Shown: positions 46,748 through 56,961 of the stretch, piece after piece
How positions within the stretch are numbered: position 1 is the first letter of the stretch
How the letters are laid out: each line of letters begins with the position of its first letter
NCBI GenBank assembly: GCA_047602365.1
Contig: JASGHM010000002.1
Coordinates: 1,922,001 to 1,986,000, forward strand
Length of the DNA: 64,000 nucleotides
Reading direction: 5' to 3'
DNA from: Piscinibacter sp047602365
GTDB taxonomy: Bacteria > Pseudomonadota > Gammaproteobacteria > Burkholderiales > Burkholderiaceae_C
Program-made: the position numbers and the translations under genes
The notes under the pieces: generated by a model
Database searches by the model: none
What the model saw: the letters and a program-made list of their open reading frames with translations, nothing else
What the model was told of the DNA's origin: nothing

Positions 46748-48076
46748 TTACCGACGATTCTTCGCCTCGTCGTTCAAACGGCGCAATTCCTCCAACTTCT
46801 CGCCGATGCGGATCTCCAGACCACGCGGAACCGGCTCGTAGAAGCTTGGCGGCGTCATGCCCTCGGGCCAGTAGTTCTCGCCGGCGGCGAAACCGCCCTC
46901 CTCGTCGTGCGCGTAGCGGTAGTTCTTGCCGTAGTCCAGGCTCTTCATCAGCCTGGTCGGCGCATTGCGCAGGTGCAGCGGCACCGGCCGCGTGCCGTCG
47001 GCGGCGATGAAGGCCTTCGCCGCCTTGTAGGCGGTGTAGACCGCGTTGCTCTTCGGCGCCACGGCCAGGTAGACCACCGCCTGCGCCAGCGTCAGCTCGC
47101 CTTCCGGCGAGCCGAGGCGCTCGTAGGTTTCGGCGGCGTCCAGCGCCAGGCGCAGCGCGCGCGGGTCCGCCAGGCCGATGTCCTCGCTGGCCATGCGCAC
47201 GATGCGGCGCGCCGCGTAGCGCGGGTCGACGCCGCCGTCGAGCATGCGCACGAACCAGTACAGCGCCGCGTCGGGGTCGCTGCCGCGCACCGACTTGTGC
47301 AGCGCCGAGATGGTGTCGTAGAACTGCTCGCCGCCCTTGTCGTAGCGGCGCAGCTGCTCGCCGAGCGACTTCTCCAGCATCGCCTCGTCGATCTCGGCCA
47401 CCGGCCCGAGCATCGCGACCAGGTTGTCGTAGGCATTGAGCAGGCGGCGCGCGTCGCCGTCGGCATAGCCGATCAGCCGCTTGCCCGCCGCGTCGCTCAG
47501 CGGCGGCGCGGCCAGCAGCGCACGGGCACGCTCGACGAGGGCCTGCATGTCCTCGTCGCCCAGGCTCTTCAGCACATGCACCGTCGCCCGCGACAGCAAC
47601 GCCGAGTTGACCTCGAAGGACGGGTTCTCGGTGGTCGCACCGATAAAGGTGAACAGGCCCGACTCGACATGCGGCAGGAAGGCGTCCTGCTGGCTCTTGT
47701 TGAAGCGGTGCACCTCGTCGACGAAGACCACGGTGCGCCGGCCCTGCGCCTGCACGGCCTGTGCACGCTCGACCGCCTCGCGGATGTCCTTCACGCCGCC
47801 GAGTACCGCCGAGATGGCAATGAACTGCGCATCGAAGGCGCCGGCCACCAGCCTCGCCAGCGTGGTCTTGCCGACGCCTGGCGGGCCCCACAGGATCATC
47901 GAGTGCAGCCGGCCCGACTCGAAGGCGACGCGCAGCGGCTTGCCAGGCCCCAGCAGATGCTGCTGGCCGATCACCTCGGCCAGCGTCGCCGGGCGCAGCC
48001 GCTCGGCCAGGGGCGCACCGGCGCCCGGCGGCGCGGCGGGCGTCGGCGGTTCGAGCGGCAGTTCGAGCGAGGACAT
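46748..48076 (-). CDS. rarA: Replication-associated recombination protein RarA (MgsA)
   Basis: 442 residues. The AAA+ motor has Walker A GPPGVGKTTLARLVAG, Walker B TVVFVDEVHRFNKSQQDAFL and sensor-type IGATTENPSFEVNSALLSR, all specific to RarA/Mgs1/WRNIP1. The C-terminal helical part forms the tetramer, with LYWFVRMLDGGVDPRYAARR. RarA acts at stalled replication forks. It starts at the ATG giving MSSLELPLEPP. Its partner in the usual gamma/beta-proteobacterial order, serS, is not seen here; instead lolA and ftsK lie about 1.2 kb further on, as in many relatives. Confidence 0.96.
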   Translation of the reverse strand: MSSLELPLEPPTPAAPPGAGAPLAERLRPATLAEVIGQQHLLGPGKPLRVAFESGRLHSMILWGPPGVGKTTLARLVAGAFDAQFIAISAVLGGVKDIREAVERAQAVQAQGRRTVVFVDEVHRFNKSQQDAFLPHVESGLFTFIGATTENPSFEVNSALLSRATVHVLKSLGDEDMQALVERARALLAAPPLSDAAGKRLIGYADGDARRLLNAYDNLVAMLGPVAEIDEAMLEKSLGEQLRRYDKGGEQFYDTISALHKSVRGSDPDAALYWFVRMLDGGVDPRYAARRIVRMASEDIGLADPRALRLALDAAETYERLGSPEGELTLAQAVVYLAVAPKSNAVYTAYKAAKAFIAADGTRPVPLHLRNAPTRLMKSLDYGKNYRYAHDEEGGFAAGENYWPEGMTPPSFYEPVPRGLEIRIGEKLEELRRLNDEAKNRR

Positions 48077-48165
48077 GCATCGATTGTCGCAGCCGCTTCC
48101 AGCCCCGACGGCCTCAAGTTCCGGCGCGGAATGACGAAGCCCCGGACGCCACCCGCGAACCGACC

Positions 48166-48507
48166 GTGAAAGACCCGCAGCCCCCCGGCGCCACGCCGCG
48201 CCACGAACCCGACCCCGTGTCGGCGCTGGCCTCGCTCGCCGCGGCACTGGCCGCGCTCGAGCCTGCGCTGGAAGGACTGCGAGGCGACGCCGCAACGATG
48301 GAACGTGCCCGGCGTGCCGCCGCGCACCTGAACACGGAGGCCGCACGCATCGTCGCGCTGCTGGCGGCCTCACCGGTGTCCGGCCCGTGGCATGGCCAGG
48401 AGCGCCGTGGACCCAACCGCGCCACGAACATCGCCCGGCTGCCGGAACGCGCCGATGCAGCGCAGGACAATCGCCCCGCCCGGGCCCACGACTGGGAGCC
48501 GTTCTGA
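48166..48507 (+). CDS. Hypothetical 113-residue protein
   Basis: GTG start. The sequence has an amphipathic helical centre (ALASLAAALAALEPALEGLR, MERARRAAAHLNTEAARIVA) and a polar C-terminus ending DWEPF. No signal peptide or known domain. It lies in the divergent gap after rarA and 42 bases before the outer membrane-like gene. There is no convincing ribosome site, so it may be a chance frame, though codon positions look coding-like. Confidence 0.4.
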   Translation: MKDPQPPGATPRHEPDPVSALASLAAALAALEPALEGLRGDAATMERARRAAAHLNTEAARIVALLAASPVSGPWHGQERRGPNRATNIARLPERADAAQDNRPARAHDWEPF

Positions 48508-48549
48508 GCGACGCTCCCCGACCACGACAGGACAACCGGAGACACGCCC

Positions 48550-49236
48550 ATGACTCGATTCCCGCTCCTCGCCGCCTCGCTTCTGGTGCTGGGCGGCACG
48601 GCCCATGCCGGCCGCCCGCTCGCCACCGAGGACGCCGACTTCCTGGACCGCGGACAATGCGAGGCCGAGGGCTTCGTCGCCCGCGCCGCGGCGTCCGGCG
48701 AGCCCGCCCTGCGCGGCTGGACGCTGCAGGGCAGCTGCGGCGTCGGCGCGAACACGCAGCTGGCACTGGCGGTCAGCCGCAGCCGCAGTGACGGCGCCAG
48801 CGGCAGCGGGCTGCTGTTCGGCGGCAAGACCGGCATCCTGCCGCGCGAAGGCGACGGCCTGGGCCTCACGCTGGCCTGGGGCCTGGTCGGCGCGAAGGCA
48901 GCCGGCGGCTCGATGGAGCACGAACTCAGCTATCTGAACCTGGTTGCCACGCGCGAGCTGTCGCCCGGCTGGACGGGCCATGCCAACCTGGGCTGGCTGC
49001 GCAGCGAGAGTGCGGACGCCAGCAGCACGACCTGGAACCTCGCGATCGAGAAGTCGATCGGCAACGGCGTCGACCTGATGGGCGAGGTCTACGGCGACGA
49101 CCGCAGCGACGAGTGGCTCGGCCTTGGTGTGCGCTGGGCCGCCTCCGACAAGCTCAGCCTCAACGCCTCGTGGGCCACGCAGAACGGCACGCCGCGCGCG
49201 CGGCTGTGGACGCTCGGCTTCAAGTTCGCCTTCTAG
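48550..49236 (+). CDS. Predicted outer-membrane beta-barrel protein
   Basis: 228 residues. The signal peptide ends at GGTAHAG. The mature chain alternates amphipathic beta strands and turns, such as TQLALAVSRSRSDGASGSGL, GHANLGWLRSESADAS and LSLNASWATQNGTPRARLW, and ends with LGFKFAF, a terminal-Phe strand typical of outer-membrane insertion. Two Cys near residues 38 and 62 could form a disulfide. No transport or enzymatic role can be named. Confidence 0.8.
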   Translation: MTRFPLLAASLLVLGGTAHAGRPLATEDADFLDRGQCEAEGFVARAAASGEPALRGWTLQGSCGVGANTQLALAVSRSRSDGASGSGLLFGGKTGILPREGDGLGLTLAWGLVGAKAAGGSMEHELSYLNLVATRELSPGWTGHANLGWLRSESADASSTTWNLAIEKSIGNGVDLMGEVYGDDRSDEWLGLGVRWAASDKLSLNASWATQNGTPRARLWTLGFKFAF

Positions 49237-49251
49237 CCGCGGCGCGAAAGC

Positions 49252-49863
49252 CTACTGCTCGACCACGTCCGCGCCCTTGGGCGCGACGAACTTGAAGGCA
49301 TCGGCGGCGGTCGCCGCGTTGGGCTTGAACTGGCTGAACTGCAGCAGCGAACGCTGGCCGAAGCTGTCGACGATCTCCAGCGCGGCGATCTCCTTGCCAC
49401 GAAAGCCCACCTTCAGCGACTCGAAGCTGCTCTCCTTCGCCTTCGGCTTGGCGGCGGCCCAATCCAGCCCCTCGGCCGCGGGCAGCGGCGAAAGCTCGAA
49501 GTCCTTGTCGAGGTTGCCGCCGGCGAGCAGCGCCGCCGGTGTCGCGCCGATCGCGGCCGACAGCTTGCGCGAGCTGACCTGGTTCAGGTCGGCGTCGTAG
49601 ATCCACACCTTCTGGCCGTCCGCGATGATGACCTGCTCGAAGGGCTTGGTGTAGGCGAAGCGGAAGCGGTTCGGCCGCGCGAACTCGAAGCTGCCGCTGC
49701 TGGTCTTCTTCTTCGCGCCGTCGGGCGAGGTGACCGTCTGCGTGAACTGCGCCTTGCCGCTCTTCACCTCGCGCACGAAGTCGCGCAAGGAGTCCACCGC
49801 ATCGGCCTGCGCCGACAAGGCCGTGGCGCAAAGCGCCAGCAACACCGGGAAACGGAACTTCAT
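49252..49863 (-). CDS. lolA: Outer-membrane lipoprotein carrier protein LolA
   Basis: 203 residues. A signal peptide ends at SAQADAV. The mature protein has the LolA-type pattern, with KAQFTQTVTSPDG, SGSFEFARPNRFRFAYTKP, IIADGQKVWIYDADLNQVS and ALEIVDSFGQRSLLQFS. It carries lipoproteins through the periplasm from LolCDE to LolB. Its ATG overlaps the ftsK stop (ATGA), the conserved ftsK-lolA order in proteobacteria. It converges with the outer membrane-like gene (stops 16 bases apart). Confidence 0.95.
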   Translation of the reverse strand: MKFRFPVLLALCATALSAQADAVDSLRDFVREVKSGKAQFTQTVTSPDGAKKKTSSGSFEFARPNRFRFAYTKPFEQVIIADGQKVWIYDADLNQVSSRKLSAAIGATPAALLAGGNLDKDFELSPLPAAEGLDWAAAKPKAKESSFESLKVGFRGKEIAALEIVDSFGQRSLLQFSQFKPNAATAADAFKFVAPKGADVVEQ

Positions 49864-52229
49864 GAGTCGCGGTTCGGGACGATGATGTCGCGATTGCCGT
49901 TGGTGGACATGGCACTTACGAGCCCGGATTTCTCCATTTGTTCCAGCAATCGTGCAGCGCGGTTGTAGCCGATGCGCAGGTGGCGCTGCACCAGCGAGAT
50001 CGAGGCCCGCTTGTGCTGCAGCACGATGGCCACCGCCTGGTCGTACATCGGGTCGCTCTCGCCGTTGCCGCCGGCCCCGCCCTCGCCGGCGAGGATGTCG
50101 CTGCCGCCATCGTCGAGCGTGCCACCCTCGAGAATGCCTTCGATGTAGTTCGGCTCGCCCTGCGCCTTCAGGTACTCGACGACGCGGTGCACCTCCTCGT
50201 CGGAGACGAAGGCGCCGTGCACACGCACCGGCAGGCCACCGCCCGGCGTCAGGTAGAGCATGTCGCCCTGGCCGAGCAAGGCCTCGGCACCCATCTGGTC
50301 GAGGATGGTGCGGCTGTCGATCTTGCTCGACACCTGGAACGACAGGCGGGTCGGGATGTTGGCCTTGATCAGGCCGGTGATCACGTCGACGCTGGGCCGC
50401 TGCGTGGCCAGGATCAGGTGGATGCCGGAGGCGCGCGCCTTCTGCGCCAGCCGCGCGATCAGCTCCTCGATCTTCTTGCCGACCACCATCATCAGGTCGG
50501 CCAGTTCGTCGATGACGACGACGATGTAGGGCAGGCGGTCGAGCGGCTCGGGCTCTTCCGGCGTCAGGCTGAACGGGTTGGGGATCTTCTCGCCACGCTC
50601 GGCGGCGTCGGCGATCTTCTTGTTGTAGCCCGACAGGTTGCGCACACCCATCTTGCTCATCAGCTTGTAGCGGCGCTCCATCTCGCCGACACACCAGTTC
50701 AGCGCGTTGGCCGCCTGCTTCATGTCGGTGACCACCGGCGCGAGCAGGTGCGGGATGCCCTCGTACATGCTCATCTCGAGCATCTTCGGGTCGATCAGGA
50801 TCAGCCGTACGTCTCTGGCCTCGGCCTTGTAGAGCAGGCTGAGGATCATCGCGTTGATGCCCACCGACTTGCCCGAGCCGGTGGTGCCGGCGACCAGGCA
50901 GTGCGGCATCTTCGCCAGGTCGGCGACCATCGCGTTGCCGACGATGTCCTTGCCCAGGCCCATGGTCAGCTGCGAGGCGGCGTCGTTGTAGACCTGCGAG
51001 CCGAGGATCTCGGACAGGCGGATCATCTGCCGCTTCGCGTTGGGCAGCTCGAGCGCCATCGTCGTCCTGCCGGGGATGGTCTCGACGACGCGGATGCTGA
51101 CCAGCGACAGCGAGCGGGCCAGGTCCTTTGCCAGGTTGACCACCTGCGCACCCTTCACGCCGGTGGCCGGCTCGACCTCGTAGCGCGTGATCACCGGGCC
51201 GGGCGAGGCCGCGACCACGCGCACCTCGACGCCGAAGTCCTTCAGCTTCTTCTCGATCAGCCGCGAGGTCATCTCCAGCGTCTCGGGCGTGACCGATTCC
51301 TGCCGGCTGCCCGGCGCCGCATCGAGCAGGTCGACCTGCGGCAGCTTGGTGTCGGCGAGTTCGACGAACAGCGGCTTCTGCCGCTCCTTCGCGACCCGCG
51401 CCGACTTCGGCAGCTCGGCCACCGCCTCCTCGATGACGATCGGCAGGTGTTCCTCGTGCAGCTGGTGCTCGACCTCGACCACCTCTTCGCGCTCGCGCAG
51501 CGCGCGCTCGCCGAGGCGGATGTCCTCGGCACGCTCGATGGCTTCGGCGCGCTTCTCGCGGAACGAGTCCAGCCAGGTGCCGATGGATTCGGCGACACGC
51601 AGCCAGGAGAACTGCAGCGCCATCGCGATGCCGGCCACCAGCGTGGCGATCCACAGCACGCCGGAGCCGGCGAAGCCGAGCAGCTTCTGGCTGGCCGGAC
51701 CGAGCAGGTAGCCGAGCACGCCGCCGGCATGGCCGCCGGCCACGCGGGCCTCGAACTGGTACAGCCGGGTCGATTCGAGCGCGCAGCTGGCCGCCATCAG
51801 CACCACGATGCCGACCCAGAACAGCCAGGCCGGCGGGTCGTGCGGATCGGTGGCGTGCGTGCCGGCGTGTTCGCTGCGCAGCACGCGCGCCAGCGCACCG
51901 AGCCACACGCGCAGGCCGACCAGCAGCAGCCACCAGGCCGAGAAGCCGAACAGGAAGTACAGGCCGTCTGAGAACAGCGCGCCCAGCATGCCGGCCTTGT
52001 TGAGCGCCTGCTCGACGCTGCCCGAGGTCGTGAAGGCCGGGTCGGCCGGGTTGTGCGTGGCCAGCGCGATCAGCGCCAGCAGCCACAGCACGCCGCCGCC
52101 GCCCAGCACCAGCCGTGCACGCCAGCGTGGCACCACGGTCGGCGCGTTGGCCTCGCGCGAAGAACGGCCGCCTGCAGCGGCCTGGCCGGCGCCACCATCG
52201 GCGCGCAGCGATCCGAGAGGAAAGGTCAT
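49860..52229 (-). CDS. ftsK: DNA translocase FtsK
   Basis: 789 residues. Four membrane helices lie in the first roughly 180 residues. A short linker with charged coiled coil (ERALREREEVVEVEHQLHEE) follows. The RecA-like motor has Walker A GTTGSGKSVGINAMI and Walker B VVVIDELADLMMVVG, and the C-terminal winged-helix gamma domain for KOPS recognition (SLVQRHLRIGYNRAARLLEQ) ends the protein. It pumps chromosome-terminus DNA at the division septum and activates XerCD. The length is typical for betaproteobacterial FtsK. It overlaps lolA by four bases. Confidence 0.96.
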   Translation of the reverse strand: MTFPLGSLRADGGAGQAAAGGRSSREANAPTVVPRWRARLVLGGGGVLWLLALIALATHNPADPAFTTSGSVEQALNKAGMLGALFSDGLYFLFGFSAWWLLLVGLRVWLGALARVLRSEHAGTHATDPHDPPAWLFWVGIVVLMAASCALESTRLYQFEARVAGGHAGGVLGYLLGPASQKLLGFAGSGVLWIATLVAGIAMALQFSWLRVAESIGTWLDSFREKRAEAIERAEDIRLGERALREREEVVEVEHQLHEEHLPIVIEEAVAELPKSARVAKERQKPLFVELADTKLPQVDLLDAAPGSRQESVTPETLEMTSRLIEKKLKDFGVEVRVVAASPGPVITRYEVEPATGVKGAQVVNLAKDLARSLSLVSIRVVETIPGRTTMALELPNAKRQMIRLSEILGSQVYNDAASQLTMGLGKDIVGNAMVADLAKMPHCLVAGTTGSGKSVGINAMILSLLYKAEARDVRLILIDPKMLEMSMYEGIPHLLAPVVTDMKQAANALNWCVGEMERRYKLMSKMGVRNLSGYNKKIADAAERGEKIPNPFSLTPEEPEPLDRLPYIVVVIDELADLMMVVGKKIEELIARLAQKARASGIHLILATQRPSVDVITGLIKANIPTRLSFQVSSKIDSRTILDQMGAEALLGQGDMLYLTPGGGLPVRVHGAFVSDEEVHRVVEYLKAQGEPNYIEGILEGGTLDDGGSDILAGEGGAGGNGESDPMYDQAVAIVLQHKRASISLVQRHLRIGYNRAARLLEQMEKSGLVSAMSTNGNRDIIVPNRDS

Positions 52230-52301
52230 GGCCGCGATTGTGGCCGAAGGCTTTCGGGCGCTTGTATCCGCTCGCAGCCGGGCGGTGGAGAATCGCCCGC
52301 C

Positions 52302-53493
52302 ATGCGAACCGCTGCCCTGTTGTCGATCGTGCTGCTGGCCTGGCCACTGGCCGCACATGCCATCCAGACCTGCGAGCTCAACGGCGTGCACGTCAACCCG
52401 GCCAACGGCCACACCACCGCCGGCAAGACCGGGCTGATGCGCTGCAAGGACGCCGACAGCGGCGTGCTGCAGCGCGAGCAGGAGCTGCGCGACGGCAAGT
52501 TCATGGGCCTGGTGCGCTTCTACAGGAACGGTGTGCTCGAGCAGGAACACAGCGTCAACGAACGCGGCAACCGCGACGGCGTCGCCCGCACCTACGCCGC
52601 GACGGCAGGCGCGAAGAACCCGCTGCTGCGCGAGGAGACGATGCGCAACGGCACGACAGTCGGTCTGGCGCGCAGCTGGCATGCCGGCGGTGCGCTGCGC
52701 CGCGCCAGCCTTTCACGGCGACGACGGCCGCGAGCAGGCGGTGGCCGAGTTCAACGAGCAGGGCCAGCTCACCGATCTGCGCTGCGCGGCGAAGCCGCTG
52801 CTCGCGCCGGCGGCCGATGACGCCGCCTGGTGCGGCCACCAGGGCAGGCTGTCGACCGTCTCGCTGTTCAACGGCAAGGGCGAGCTGGCCGGGCGACGCA
52901 GCTTCGAACGCGGAGAGCTGCTGAAGCGGGAATCCTTCTGGGACAACGGCAAGCTGCGCGAGCAGGCGGAGATGAACCCGCAGGGCGGCGTCGAGCGCAG
53001 TTTCGCCAGCGACGGCGTCAAGCGCCGCGAGACGCAGTGGCTGTGGCAGCCCAGCGGCAACGACGGCGGACGGCGGCGCAGCACCACGCTGGAACAGGAG
53101 TTCCACGACAGCGGCACGCTGGTGCGCGAACGGCGCTGGGCGAGCGCCGAACGCGGCGCGGCGCTGGTCAGCGAGAAGCAGTGGTATCTCAACGGCCAGC
53201 CGCGCGAGATCAGCGACTACGTCGACGAAGGCGGCCGGCGCCTGCGCCGCGACACCCACTTCCACGACAACGGCAAGCCGGCCTTCGAAGGCAGCTGGTC
53301 GCTGGAGGGCCGCTACGAGCGGCAGGCCGTCGGCGTGCACCGCCGCTTCGACGACGCCGGGCGGCCACGCAGCGAGCGCCACCACGACGAGCGCGGCCGG
53401 GTGACGCGCGAGCGTGAACTCGACGAGGCCGGACAGGTCACACGCGACGACGCCGTCTTCGAGGACGGCTCGCGCAAGGCCTTCTCGCGCTGA
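52302..53493 (+). pseudogene. Secreted YwqK/MORN-repeat-like protein with a one-base frameshift
   Basis: A signal peptide (LLSIVLLAWPLAAHA) is followed by Cys-containing QTCELNGVHVNPANG. Then come antitoxin-YwqK or MORN-like units (LREQELRDGKFMGLVRFYRN, FHDNGKPAFEGSW, NGKLREQAEMNPQGG). At about 52708 the frame breaks: coding AGCCTTTCACGG has one extra C, and without it GGALRRASFHGDDGREQAVA continues without a gap. The corrected length is 396 residues. Repeats of this kind form beta-hairpin stacks; the function is unknown. As sequenced, the product ends about 155 residues in. Confidence 0.8.
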
Positions 53494-53519
53494 ATCCGCT
53501 GAACGTTCCGGAGCCGCCC

Positions 53520-54146
53520 ATGGACATCACACGCCGCCCGACCCGCCGACTGATCCTCGGCGCCGCCGTCGCGCTCGCCGCTCCGGCGGTCTGGCGCGGT
53601 GCACGGGCGCAGGGCCGCCTGCGGCCGACGCCGTCGCAGACCGAGGGGCCGTTCTACCCGGTCACGCTGCCGGCCGACAGCGATGGCGACCTGCTGGCGC
53701 AAGGCGCCCGGCGTTACGCCCGCGGCAGCGCCGCGCTGCTGGAAGGCACACTGACCGACCTCGACGGCCGCGCGCTGGCCGGCGCCGCAGTGGAGATCTG
53801 GCAGTGCGACGCCCAGGGCCACTACCACCACCCCGGCGACGGTGGCCGCGCCGACCCGGACTTCCAGGGTTTCGGTCGTGTCAGCGTCGGCGCCGACGGC
53901 AGCTACCGCTTCCGCACGCTGCGCCCGGTGCCCTACAGCGGGCGCACGCCGCACATCCACCTGAAGGTGAAGCTGGGCGCGCGCGAACTGCTGACCACGC
54001 AGGTCTACGTGCAGGGCGACCCGGGCAACGCCCGCGACTTCCTGTGGCGGCGCCTCGGCGCCGAGGATCGCGCCGCGCTGACCGTCGCCTTCGAGCCGGG
54101 CGCCGAGGCCTATCGCGCGCGCTTCCCCATCGTGGTGGCGGCCTGA
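53520..54146 (+). CDS. Tat-exported intradiol ring-cleavage dioxygenase-like protein
   Basis: 208 residues. The leader RRPTRRLILGAAVALAAPAV carries twin arginines, suggesting export by Tat. The mature part has the intradiol dioxygenase fold. Iron ligands are visible as Tyr in WQCDAQGHYHHPGD, Tyr in RPVPYSGRTPHIHLKV, and the two His of HIH. TPSQTEGPFYPV at the start is a family mark. Cytoplasmic relatives (catechol or protocatechuate dioxygenases) cleave catechols; exported single-domain ones have unknown substrates. Its stop overlaps the next ATG (TGATG). Confidence 0.88.
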   Translation: MDITRRPTRRLILGAAVALAAPAVWRGARAQGRLRPTPSQTEGPFYPVTLPADSDGDLLAQGARRYARGSAALLEGTLTDLDGRALAGAAVEIWQCDAQGHYHHPGDGGRADPDFQGFGRVSVGADGSYRFRTLRPVPYSGRTPHIHLKVKLGARELLTTQVYVQGDPGNARDFLWRRLGAEDRAALTVAFEPGAEAYRARFPIVVAA

Positions 54147-55138
54147 TGCTGGCGTTGACCGCGGACGACGCCGAATCCTTCGCCGACACCGCGCTGGCGG
54201 CGATCGCGCAGCGCTTCCCGCACAAGCTCGACCACCTGATCCTCGACGAACACGACCTCGCCGCGCCCTCGGCGCTGCACCCGGTGTTCGACGGCAGCTA
54301 CGACTGGCATTCCAGCGTGCACATGCACTGGTCGCTGCTGCGCCTGCTGAGGCGCCATCCAGCGCTGCCGCAGCGTGCGCGCATCGTCGCGCACTTCGAC
54401 GAACGTTTCGAGCCGGAGCACGTCGCGGTCGAGCGCGCCTACGCGGCGCACCCGCGGCGCGCCGGCTTCGAGCGGCCCTATGGCTGGGGCTGGCTGCTGA
54501 CTTTGCAGACCGAGCTGGACCTGCCCGATGCCAGGCTGCCGGAGCGCCGCCGATGGGCCGATGCCCTGCGCCCGTTCAGCGCCGACGTGGCCGCGCGCCT
54601 GGCCACGTTCCTCGGCCGCAGCCACTACCCGGTGCGCGCCGGCACGCATGCCAACTCGGCCTTCGCGATGGGACTGGCGCGGCGCCTCCGTGATGCCCAG
54701 CTCGATCGTGCGATCGCCGAAGCGGCCGTGCGCTGGTTCGGCTCCGACCGCCGCTACCCGGCCGACTACGAGCCCGGCGGTGCCGACTTCCTCTCGCCCG
54801 GCCTGGTCGAGGCGCAGCTGATGCAGGCCCTGCTCGGCGAAGATTTCACCGCCTGGTGGGCGGGCTTCGTGCCGACGGAGGGAGCGCTGCAGCACTGGCT
54901 GCAGCCGGCCCGCGTGGCCGACCGCATCGACCCGCAGCTCGTGCACCTTGACGGCCTGAACCTGTCACGCGCCGCAGCGCTGGAGGCGCTGGCACCCGCG
55001 GTCGAGCCGGCGCTCGGTGCCCGCCTGCGCGATGCAGCGCGGGCACACCGCGAGGCCGCCTGGCCGCACGTCAGCGGCGGCGACTTTGCCGCGACGCACT
55101 GGCTGGTCAGCTTCGCGCTGCTGTCGCTGGGCGATTGA
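54146..55138 (+). CDS. DUF2891-family protein
   Basis: 330 residues, no signal peptide. Conserved blocks are HPVFDGSYDWHSSVHMHWSL, YGWGWLLTLQTELDLPD, THANSAFAMGLA and SDRRYPADYEPGGADFLSP, which define DUF2891. The clustered His, Trp and Asp suggest an enzyme active site in an alpha/alpha barrel, but no activity is known. It overlaps the dioxygenase stop by one base and is therefore coupled to it. Confidence 0.87.
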   Translation: MLALTADDAESFADTALAAIAQRFPHKLDHLILDEHDLAAPSALHPVFDGSYDWHSSVHMHWSLLRLLRRHPALPQRARIVAHFDERFEPEHVAVERAYAAHPRRAGFERPYGWGWLLTLQTELDLPDARLPERRRWADALRPFSADVAARLATFLGRSHYPVRAGTHANSAFAMGLARRLRDAQLDRAIAEAAVRWFGSDRRYPADYEPGGADFLSPGLVEAQLMQALLGEDFTAWWAGFVPTEGALQHWLQPARVADRIDPQLVHLDGLNLSRAAALEALAPAVEPALGARLRDAARAHREAAWPHVSGGDFAATHWLVSFALLSLGD

Positions 55139-55201
55139 GCCGGCCGCGAACCCGAGCGGCGTCAAATGGCGCCGCGCCGGACTGCGCTAGGCTCGCGCAT
55201 C

Positions 55202-55605
55202 ATGCTGATGCTGCCGCTGCGACTGCATCCCGGCGACGACCTGCGCGAGGCGCTGCTGGCCGCGCTGACGTCGCACGGCCACACCGCCGCCTTCGTGCTG
55301 TCGGGCATCGGCAGCCTCGCGCCGGCGCGGCTGCGCCTGGCCGGCGCCACCGAGCCGATGGAGATCACCGGCGACACCGAGATCCTCACGCTGTCGGGCA
55401 CGCTGGGCAGCGGTGGCGCGCACCTGCACGCCAGCCTGTCGGATGTGCACGGCCAGGTGCTCGGCGGCCATGTGCTGAGCGGTTGCCGCGTGCGCACCAC
55501 GGCCGAGGTGCTGCTCGCGGTGCTGCCCGGCCATCGTTTCGAGCGCCGGGTCGACGCGGCCACCGGCTACGCCGAACTCGACATCCTGAAGAACACGCCT
55601 TCGCC

Positions 55606-55609
<4 letters not shown>
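55202..55609 (+). CDS. PPC/DUF296-domain protein
   Basis: 135 residues. The start giving MLMLPLRLHPGDDLREAL matches the family's N-terminus; an earlier ATG at 55166 would add 12 residues that look intergenic. Motifs AFVLSGIGSLAPARLRLAG, GTLGSGGAHLHASLSD and GGHVLSGCRVRTTAEVLL are typical of the PPC domain (DUF296). This trimeric fold also occurs in plant AT-hook proteins. It may bind DNA or a small ligand. Its stop overlaps the next ATG. Confidence 0.87.

Positions 55610-56957
<1,348 letters not shown>

Positions 56958-56961
<4 letters not shown>

Noticed and set aside
55166..55201. Earlier ATG for the PPC/DUF296 protein
   Set aside because: The extra 12 residues are Arg-rich and unlike the family; the start at 55202 gives the conserved N-terminus.
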